This document shows positions 55,115 to 64,000 of a DNA stretch of 64,000 nt, piece by piece. The stretch is taken from contig CAIIXF020000006.1 of NCBI GenBank assembly GCA_903813345.2, positions 26,853,936-26,917,935 of the forward strand. The letters run 5' to 3'. Source of the stretch: Owenia fusiformis. Lineage: Eukaryota; Annelida; Polychaeta; Sabellida; Oweniidae. Below the pieces are notes generated by a model. The model worked only from the letters and a program-made list of their open reading frames with translations. It was not told the DNA's origin and ran no database searches. The position numbers were made by a program, and so were the translations under genes. Every line of letters starts with the position of its first letter. The first letter of the stretch is position 1.

Positions 55115-56296
55115 ATCTTAATTATTATTAAGAGATAATCAGATCTAGCGAGCAGGCTGACAAGAAATTGTTTCAATTTTAGAATCTTGCTCATGTCATT
55201 CCTTGTCATGTCTATTTTCTAAAAGTGCACACTTTATTTCAGGAAAACTAAAGATTTTCACAATAATGTATTATTTTTCTATGAGAATGGTTACCATTAT
55301 TATTATTTGGGAGAATTTAACACTTTTCACCCATTTCTGAACTTTGAATCCATGATTACTTCACCAATTTATAACATATCGTGAATCTTTTTGGAGATAT
55401 TGTATTTAAGATTGTAAAGAATAGATTGGTAGGTCAATTGTACATGTTGCTTGTAATTTTTTCACCTCTATTGATCTGATTCTGCCTTTATATAGGTGTT
55501 AAAATTTAAAATTTGAATTGTCTAAATTCATTAGAACTGAATTGAATTTCTTTAGATTACATTAGAATCAAAATGACAGGACACGATATGAGAATAAAAC
55601 ATTCTAAAATTGGGTCAATTTCCTTTCGATTTCAATTGATTTCTTTCAAAACTTCTCCAATTGTCTCCTTCTAGTCTCTTTAATCATCAAGAAAGAGATT
55701 TCTCAGCCTTACACATATCCCTATTATAATGACATTTGTTTGTATATATACATACTCATATTTGTATTATATAATTTGATATATTTGATGTATTGACATA
55801 TGAAAATAATTTTAACCTTGTTTGCATTTATATCGAAAATGTAATTCAACCTAAATATAATACATGAATTTTTTGTGATCTGAAGTCACCTAAAAGTTGT
55901 GATGACAATGGACTGTAGCAAACTTAAAGAGAACTCATTCCAGATAAAATATTACTGTCCCTCAAGGAGTACATTGTCATTCCATGTCATTTAAGAATGC
56001 AAAGCTTTAAGTTATATTAGCAAAAGGTACCTTCCTAAATTTTATTCCACAAGCCCAAACACAAAAATTCAAAATTCAAAAAATACATTAATAAAACTTT
56101 GTAAATTTTTAATTGAGGCTGGGCAAAAAATGTACATATATAAATGTTATTTTAATGTTTGTTACTGTATTAGTTAAGTTTGTCTCTTGTACTCTTATGC
56201 CCTATAAGGGGTGAATTGAGAAATCAATAAATATAAATATGTAGTAGAATGTATAAGTTTATTATATCATATACCACAAATGTCCTGATTAATATG

Positions 56297-56691
56297 GAAA
56301 GGACGATTCTCGGTTTGGAGAACGAAGTTCATCAATCTAAATGAGCATTATCCCTGCTTCTGACAAATTTGATTTTTTACATAATATAGATTTGAATGTC
56401 TTCTTTTGAATAGTCATAATTTAATTTGGGTAATATTTCTAGATTTTTGGCAAAAAAATATTAGCGCAGTACACTGATGAACTTCTCTCCCCAAATCAAG
56501 ACTTGTATTTTATTGAGTCCGTCTTATTGAGCATAATCCCTGCTTCAGACCAATTTGTTATTTTTACATCTTGTAGATTTAAATGTCCTCTTTTGAATAT
56601 TCATAGTTTAATTTGGGGAATATTTCTGTATTTTTCATGAAAAAAATTATTAGCCCAGGAGACTGTTCTCCAAACCGAGAATCGTCCTTTC
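56297..56691. mobile_element. 395-bp MITE with perfect 27-bp inverted repeats, unit 1
   Basis: It starts GAAAGGACGATTCTCGG and ends CCGAGAATCGTCCTTTC; the perfect match spans 27 bp at each end. Inside, two direct copies of about 190 bp (GAGCAT-ATCCCTGCTTC...TTTAATTTGGG-AATATTTCT) lie in tandem. No target duplication was identified. Confidence 0.75.
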
Positions 56692-57982
56692 AATCAAATG
56701 TAAAATTTAATAAAAAAAGTGCATGTTAAATCTATATCACCTGAATGGCTATAATAAATAAATAAATACATTTTTTAAATCACTTCATTTAAGTAGAGAC
56801 ATCTTAATTATTATTAAGAGATAATCAGATCTAGCGAGCAGGCTGACAAGAAATTGTTTCAATTTTAGAATCTTGCTCATGTCATTCCTTGTCATGTCTA
56901 TTTTCTAAAAGTGCACACTTTATTTCAGGAAAACTAAAGATTTTCACAATAATGTATTATTTTTCTATGAGAATGGTTACCATTATTATTATTTGGGAGA
57001 ATTTAACACTTTTCACCCATTTCTGAACTTTGAATCCATGATTACTTCACCAATTTATAACATATCGTGAATCTTTTTGGAGATATTGTATTTAAGATTG
57101 TAAAGAATAGATTGGTAGGTCAATTGTACATGTTGCTTGTAATTTTTTCACCTCTATTGATCTGATTCTGCCTTTATATAGGTGTTAAAATTTAAAATTT
57201 GAATTGTCTAAATTCATTAGAACTGAATTGAATTTCTTTAGATTACATTAGAATCAAAATGACAGGACACGATATGAGAATAAAACATTCTAAAATTGGG
57301 TCAATTTCCTTTCGATTTCAATTGATTTCTTTCAAAACTTCTCCAATTGTCTCCTTCTAGTCTCTTTAATCATCAAGAAAGAGATTTCTCAGCCTTACAC
57401 ATATCCCTATTATAATGACATTTGTTTGTATATATACATACTCATATTTGTATTATATAATTTGATATATTTGATGTATTGACATATGAAAATAATTTTA
57501 ACCTTGTTTGCATTTATATCGAAAATGTAATTCAACCTAAATATAATACATGAATTTTTTGTGATCTGAAGTCACCTAAAAGTTGTGATGACAATGGACT
57601 GTAGCAAACTTAAAGAGAACTCATTCCAGATAAAATATTACTGTCCCTCAAGGAGTACATTGTCATTCCATGTCATTTAAGAATGCAAAGCTTTAAGTTA
57701 TATTAGCAAAAGGTACCTTCCTAAATTTTATTCCACAAGCCCAAACACAAAAATTCAAAATTCAAAAAATACATTAATAAAACTTTGTAAATTTTTAATT
57801 GAGGCTGGGCAAAAAATGTACATATATAAATGTTATTTTAATGTTTGTTACTGTATTAGTTAAGTTTGTCTCTTGTACTCTTATGCCCTATAAGGGGTGA
57901 ATTGAGAAATCAATAAATATAAATATGTAGTAGAATGTATAAGTTTATTATATCATATACCACAAATGTCCTGATTAATATG

Positions 57983-58377
57983 GAAAGGACGATTCTCGGT
58001 TTGGAGAACGAAGTTCATCAATCTAAATGAGCATTATCCCTGCTTCTGACAAATTTGATTTTTTACATAATATAGATTTGAATGTCTTCTTTTGAATAGT
58101 CATAATTTAATTTGGGTAATATTTCTAGATTTTTGGCAAAAAAATATTAGCGCAGTACACTGATGAACTTCTCTCCCCAAATCAAGACTTGTATTTTATT
58201 GAGTCCGTCTTATTGAGCATAATCCCTGCTTCAGACCAATTTGTTATTTTTACATCTTGTAGATTTAAATGTCCTCTTTTGAATATTCATAGTTTAATTT
58301 GGGGAATATTTCTGTATTTTTCATGAAAAAAATTATTAGCCCAGGAGACTGTTCTCCAAACCGAGAATCGTCCTTTC
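57983..58377. mobile_element. 395-bp MITE, unit 2
   Basis: Copy carried by the second 1,686-bp unit; same ends and internal duplication. Confidence 0.75.
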
Positions 58378-59668
58378 AATCAAATGTAAAATTTAATAAA
58401 AAAAGTGCATGTTAAATCTATATCACCTGAATGGCTATAATAAATAAATAAATACATTTTTTAAATCACTTCATTTAAGTAGAGACATCTTAATTATTAT
58501 TAAGAGATAATCAGATCTAGCGAGCAGGCTGACAAGAAATTGTTTCAATTTTAGAATCTTGCTCATGTCATTCCTTGTCATGTCTATTTTCTAAAAGTGC
58601 ACACTTTATTTCAGGAAAACTAAAGATTTTCACAATAATGTATTATTTTTCTATGAGAATGGTTACCATTATTATTATTTGGGAGAATTTAACACTTTTC
58701 ACCCATTTCTGAACTTTGAATCCATGATTACTTCACCAATTTATAACATATCGTGAATCTTTTTGGAGATATTGTATTTAAGATTGTAAAGAATAGATTG
58801 GTAGGTCAATTGTACATGTTGCTTGTAATTTTTTCACCTCTATTGATCTGATTCTGCCTTTATATAGGTGTTAAAATTTAAAATTTGAATTGTCTAAATT
58901 CATTAGAACTGAATTGAATTTCTTTAGATTACATTAGAATCAAAATGACAGGACACGATATGAGAATAAAACATTCTAAAATTGGGTCAATTTCCTTTCG
59001 ATTTCAATTGATTTCTTTCAAAACTTCTCCAATTGTCTCCTTCTAGTCTCTTTAATCATCAAGAAAGAGATTTCTCAGCCTTACACATATCCCTATTATA
59101 ATGACATTTGTTTGTATATATACATACTCATATTTGTATTATATAATTTGATATATTTGATGTATTGACATATGAAAATAATTTTAACCTTGTTTGCATT
59201 TATATCGAAAATGTAATTCAACCTAAATATAATACATGAATTTTTTGTGATCTGAAGTCACCTAAAAGTTGTGATGACAATGGACTGTAGCAAACTTAAA
59301 GAGAACTCATTCCAGATAAAATATTACTGTCCCTCAAGGAGTACATTGTCATTCCATGTCATTTAAGAATGCAAAGCTTTAAGTTATATTAGCAAAAGGT
59401 ACCTTCCTAAATTTTATTCCACAAGCCCAAACACAAAAATTCAAAATTCAAAAAATACATTAATAAAACTTTGTAAATTTTTAATTGAGGCTGGGCAAAA
59501 AATGTACATATATAAATGTTGTTTTAATGTTTGTTACTGTATTAGTTAAGTTTGTCTCTTGTACTCTTATGCCCTATAAGGGGTGAATTGAGAAATCAAT
59601 AAATATAAATATGTAGTAGAATGTATAAGTTTATTATATCATATACCACAAATGTCCTGATTAATATG

Positions 59669-60063
59669 GAAAGGACGATTCTCGGTTTGGAGAACGAAGT
59701 TCATCAATCTAAATGAGCATTATCCCTGCTTCTGACAAATTTGATTTTTTACATAATATAGATTTGAATGTCTTCTTTTGAATAGTCATAATTTAATTTG
59801 GGTAATATTTCTAGATTTTTGGCAAAAAAATATTAGCGCAGTACACTGATGAACTTCTCTCCCCAAATCAAGACTTGTATTTTATTGAGTCCGTCTTATT
59901 GAGCATAATCCCTGCTTCAGACCAATTTGTTATTTTTACATCTTGTAGATTTAAATGTCCTCTTTTGAATATTCATAGTTTAATTTGGGGAATATTTCTG
60001 TATTTTTCATGAAAAAAATTATTAGCCCAGGAGACTGTTCTCCAAACCGAGAATCGTCCTTTC
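59669..60063. mobile_element. 395-bp MITE, unit 3
   Basis: Copy carried by the third 1,686-bp unit; same ends and internal duplication. Confidence 0.75.
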
Positions 60064-60172
60064 AATCAAATGTAAAATTTAATAAAAAAAGTGCATGTTA
60101 AATCTATATCACCTGAATGGCTATAATAAATAAATAAATACATTTTTTAAATCACTTCATTTAAGTAGAGAC

Positions 60173-61000
60173 ATAAAATTTTATACTTCTCTGATTTAAG
60201 CTGTATCCAAAAAGACTCACCTGATACTAAAACCTTTTTTAAAAAATTCACTTTCTAAAATTAAACTTTTGAATTCACTGCAATAGTTGCACCTATAGAA
60301 CTAAGCTTTCGATGTAGTTTTCATTATTCCTTTCATAATATTGAAGAAATCGAAAGTTTCAGCAGTTCCAGTAGCTCGAAAGTGTGTCTCTGATGACTGA
60401 TTAGCGATTGCTTTTATCCCAGTGGTTAGATCAGATTGTGCAGCTTAACACGTGCCTCTTCAATGAAATGTGACTACGCCAACAATAACACAATCGCAAA
60501 TTAATTTATCTAAAAGCATAACCAATGACAGTAATACCAAGTAGCATAAAACTTATTGCGTCATGAAATATGTTCAGATAGACGCGAGTAACTTTCTTCT
60601 TCTATGAAGAGGAAATCTACACTTCGTCTAATTTTTCAGGCATAAATAAGAATCAAATTGGAACATTACTGTTAGTACAAACGTGAAAATATCGGGGTTT
60701 TATTGGATTTGTGTGGTTTAAGCAAGGCAAAACTAATGGATCTAATTCAATGAGAATAAACAGTTGTACTCACTTTACTGGTTATTACCTGTATGATCTC
60801 AGTTCCATTTATAGTTCTTGGCGATAAAGTTTAATTTGACACCTAATTATACGACAGCTTTGAAAGTGGGAAGAAAGAGTGAAAGGAAGGAGTGACTTAG
60901 TTTTTTCAATTTCTTCCTTAAAGTTTCTTGAAATGATCATTTCAAAAACTGCTTGAAACACACTAAATGGAATAAAAGTGTGTGATAATGGTAAAACAAA
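60173..61000. other. Intergenic region, no gene seen
   Basis: AT-rich with no repeats or coding signals I can support. Confidence 0.35.
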
Positions 61001-61146
61001 GCATTCAATATGCTACATGCCACTACCTACCCTTTGTTACAGACACTGAATGGTGATGTCTGAACACCAAACACCATCCACAAAAAGTTGGAGACTATAA
61101 CAATATGTCACCATATGATGTGGTGACATCATGTGAGGTGTGACAT
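61001..61146 (+). repeat. GTCACCAC repeat family, copy 5
   Basis: AAAGCATTCAATATGCTACATGCCACTACC, CCTTTGTTACAGACACTGAA, CACCATCCACAAAAAGTTGG and ACAATATGTCACCATATGATGTGGTGACA follow the family order. Confidence 0.55.
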
Positions 61147-61334
61147 AATGGTGACAAACATACTAGTAAAAGCTTTGCCTAACGAGGTTAAACACCCACA
61201 ATATACTAAATAAATAGTGACATCAATTATATTGTCTTGGGAATGTATGTGGAAGGGGAAGATGGTCTTTAATCTTAGTACAGTAAACCCTATATACATT
61301 GAACACCATTGAACACAAAGAGCCACAGTGTTCA

Positions 61335-61460
61335 CTGAGGGTAGGTGTTCATTACAGAGAGGTGGTTTTATACAGTCAGTGGAATATGTTCTGAGAAAGG
61401 ATGTTCAATAGACATAGGTTTTCACGAGAGAGGTGTTCACTAAGACAGGTTTTACTGTCT
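61335..61460 (+). repeat. Interspersed repeat with GTTCATTACAGAGAG, copy 2
   Basis: Same block order as 53108-53240, ending GTTCACTAAGACAGGTTTTACTGT. A third partial copy lies at about 62250-62325. Confidence 0.5.
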
Positions 61461-62839
61461 CAATTACTAAACAAACAATTATTAAACAGTAATTTCATGT
61501 TAAACGATGTAATGGATGAAGTGGGAGGAATCAATCAACCTATAAATGACAATATTTGTACACCCCCTCCAGAAGTCTCCATTGAAGAATGTGTTAAAAG
61601 CCTATTAATTAATTTCAATTATGTTCCTCAATTATAAAGATAAGAAATTTATGACAATTTGATTAGCTTGTTTAAATTGCCAGACAGTAAATTGAATTAA
61701 CCCTCAGAAATATATACCAGAATTTCTCGGAAGTTTATCCACTGGGAAATATTGATTTTCAAGGACATTGGGTATTAATTAAAAGGGAAAATATCAAAGC
61801 TATTTTATATAGCATAAGAATCCTTTTATCAATGCTTCACCTACTTGATGGCGAAAATTGCCTGGGTTTTATAAGGGTTATTCACCTGTCTTTCAAAAAA
61901 TCACCATGGTTATTAACGAGAAACTCAAGTAAATCTCAGATATTCAACTCCATATTTGTATAATATCTATCATAGGCCATCCTTAATATCATTTATTTTT
62001 GAGAATATTCAAATTTGTGCATTCAGCAATGCTTTAATTGCATATATTTTGAATATCACAAAAAAATTCCTGCACATAGAATTTTCTATGTTTACAATAT
62101 ATTTCTGCCTCATTGGTTTAGCTGTGATATTCCTTTCAATTGTTAATTGCTATAAAATTAGACCCAGTTCTGGGTTGCTGTACTGATATACAGTGAAATC
62201 TGTGCATATTGAAAAAAAAATTTCTGATAAAAAAAGTTCAATGTTTATAGGTGTTCACTACAGAGAGGGTTTATACAGAACTCGGTAGAGTATGTGTGGA
62301 GGTAGTGTGTCTATGTGTTATTCTGATAACTAAATCTAGTATAAAATATGAACAGCTTTCAAAATAGACCTAGTTTGATTTTTATAATATCATATCTGGT
62401 TTTAACCTTTTAACCTCGAGGAAGACAGGAAAAGATGCCACACACGCAATGGTATTTAATTGTATACTATATCCTTCCTCCTCTAATCATTTCCAGAAAC
62501 AAACAGCTGAATTCATAAATGGTATATGCATTAAATGTGATGCTCCTGTCCCCCAACAATGGATCTTGGATTTGGGATGATGTGTTTATAATTTAGGGGC
62601 GCGACAATTGTTGGACTTTTGATTTTGTGAAACACAGCACTGTTTGATTTTAATTAACATAATAGTTCAATGCTATCCTCTGGGTCTCTAGGAAGATGTT
62701 AGATCAATTTACCTTCGTTTAACATGTACAGGATATTTAATATCCCCCAAACATTTTAGTCTCACTCGCAAAACACATGAAATTATCCAGAATTCATGCT
62801 ATATACCTTAACAGTAAATATGAACTTTCAGAAATGTTT
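61461..62839. other. Intergenic region, no gene supported
   Basis: A + frame ending at 61637 contains a protein-like stretch (MDEVGGINQPINDNIC) but has no clear splice donor or family motif. The rest is AT-rich. Confidence 0.3.
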
Positions 62840-62932
62840 AAAAGGGCCAAATCCTAAAATTAGTGGGTGCATGCCTGTTTTCAAAATCTCAGGTAGGTGC
62901 TGCGCCCACTTGCTTTAATGCTGGGGAGATCG
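62840..62932 (+). mobile_element. Partial copy of the CAGTGATCTCCCCA MITE
   Basis: AGTGGGTGCATGCCTGTTTT, CAAAATCTCAGGTAGGTGC, TGCGCCCACTTGCTTTAATG and CTGGGGAGATC match the right half of 51248-51441. Confidence 0.6.
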
Positions 62933-63015
62933 CGGGATATATTTGAACCCGCGACCTGCCATACCTGAAGCGACAATTCTGCCAATAGACCAACTGGTCA
63001 ATTAGGATAACTGAA
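62930..63015 (-). repeat. tRNA-like (SINE head) segment
   Basis: Read on the - strand, a GACCAGTTGGTCTATTGGCA stretch (A-box-like) precedes GTCGCGGGTTCAAATATATC (B-box-like GGTTCAA) at about tRNA spacing. It abuts a MITE fragment. The structure does not close as a normal tRNA, so a tRNA-derived SINE promoter is the better guess. Confidence 0.4.
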
Positions 63016-64000
63016 GCAACAAGACAGTCAAGTCGCAAGCATTCAGGAAAACCGGGAATTATTTTGTATTGCATGAAATGTTCAATACATACACCCCTTC
63101 AAAACAAATAAACCCTTCTAATCCGAAAATGTAAACATCAACGTAGCTAATTTTATCGAGTCCCTTTAACACTGAATAGAGAATGAAACTATATTTGTTT
63201 TACGTAAAGTTTCACATGAAAAAGTGGTAAATAATTTGTAATATTCTATTTCAATAATAAAATTGAACACAGGAAATGGAATAACACACTTATTCAACGC
63301 TGTCATGTTTAATGTGCATCACATCCTACATACCCTGCTAGACTCAATATAAGATGAAAAGGCATTTGCCTTTGCAATGACATTACACTATTGAGCAAGT
63401 AATAAAGCGTCTTATATTTAGGCCACATGTGTGACATCGACCCAAATCGTATCCTATAAGTAGTCAGCAGTGGCTTATATGACATAAATGATACTTTAGA
63501 ATTTACCCAGCATGCCTAAAATCTAAGCAGACTTTCACACCAATAGACATCACTGAAAATTTCAAATCAATCTGATAAATGATAGAAAAACGAGACACCA
63601 CCTGTCTGCCCAGCAAGCTGACAATAATATCATACCCCTTTAAGGTACAACACAGTATAAGGGGAGGCATCAAAAGTTCGATGTCGGATAGAAAACTAAA
63701 TAAATCTAGTTAGGGGGGAGGGGGTTCAAACCCATTTCAGTTTGCTATCCGACAAATTTCAACATTTCAAATTTTTGGCAATTTTGACTCAGAATGCCTT
63801 GGAATGGTTTAAAAATAAAGATTTTACGTGATGCTTTCTTTGACGAGATCATTCCAATGGATTCTATTCTATCAATAGTTGTTAAAAGCCACATTTTATG
63901 ATAGGAATTAACAAAAAAACTAGATAGTGTTTAGCAATAATTTTTCAAATTCTCAAAGCGGAAGTCAGCGATCAACTTTCATGGTATTTAGTTTTTTTGG
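63016..64000. other. Right end of window, no gene seen
   Basis: AT-rich. I see no splice-bounded coding exon. Confidence 0.35.

Larger units (their letters stand above)
55115..60172. repeat. Three tandem 1,686-bp units, nearly identical
   Basis: Units begin with ATCTTAATTATTATTAAGAG at 55115, 56801 and 58487. I saw only isolated differences (for example ATGTTATTTTAATG against ATGTTGTTTTAATG near 59520). Each unit contains a 395-bp inverted-repeat element and no open frame of note. Either a very recent triplication or an assembly collapse or expansion. Confidence 0.9.

Noticed and set aside
61401-61637. + strand 78-codon frame with MDEVGGINQPINDN
   Set aside because: Its start lies in an interspersed repeat, and no convincing donor or homologous motif is seen.

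Overview
The window looks like a piece of an AT-rich invertebrate animal genome. Coding exons are short, bounded by canonical GT-AG introns and scattered in repeat-rich DNA, and a 23-nt run of N marks a scaffold gap. A core-1 galactosyltransferase gene, an amidated neuropeptide precursor and a Mag-like Ty3/gypsy element fit a marine bilaterian, perhaps a mollusc or other lophotrochozoan. That assignment is an inference. I see no bacterial-type operons, CRISPR arrays or rRNA.

Layout. (1) 0.6-16.0 kb, + strand: two tandem paralogous genes for small secreted six-cysteine-repeat proteins. The first (exons 628-738, 2177-2275, 4860-4957) lacks its signal exon here. The second (6589-6646, 10196-10321, 15930-16030) is complete and encodes 94 residues. 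Each intron of the second gene is filled by one multi-kilobase inverted-repeat (foldback) element. (2) 20.2-31.5 kb, - strand: a complete four-exon core-1 beta-1,3-galactosyltransferase-like gene of 351 codons, rebuilt from phase-compatible splice sites. Its largest intron also holds a 3.5-kb inverted-repeat element ending 45 nt from an exon. A possible + strand terminal exon lies in intron 1 (30083-30166). (3) 23.7-29.1 kb: a cluster of long hairpins of different sequence, several sharing a GC-rich apex. (4) 34-40 kb: a - strand neuropeptide precursor (37143-37604) predicted to release a 40-residue peptide ending -NPMRYamide, with a 32-bp minisatellite just upstream. (5) 43.2-50.1 kb: a GT-rich satellite split by a Ty3/gypsy element with identical 171-bp LTRs, a GTGGG target duplication and one frameshift between the main polyprotein and the integrase core. 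(6) 50-64 kb: no convincing gene; the main feature is three nearly identical 1,686-bp tandem units, each carrying a nonautonomous element with long perfect terminal inverted repeats.

The host genes have no obvious pathway link. Two enter the secretory route as small exported proteins or peptides, and the glycosyltransferase would act in the Golgi. Most of the DNA is transposable-element material, and inverted-repeat architecture recurs at scales from about 60 bp to 4 kb.
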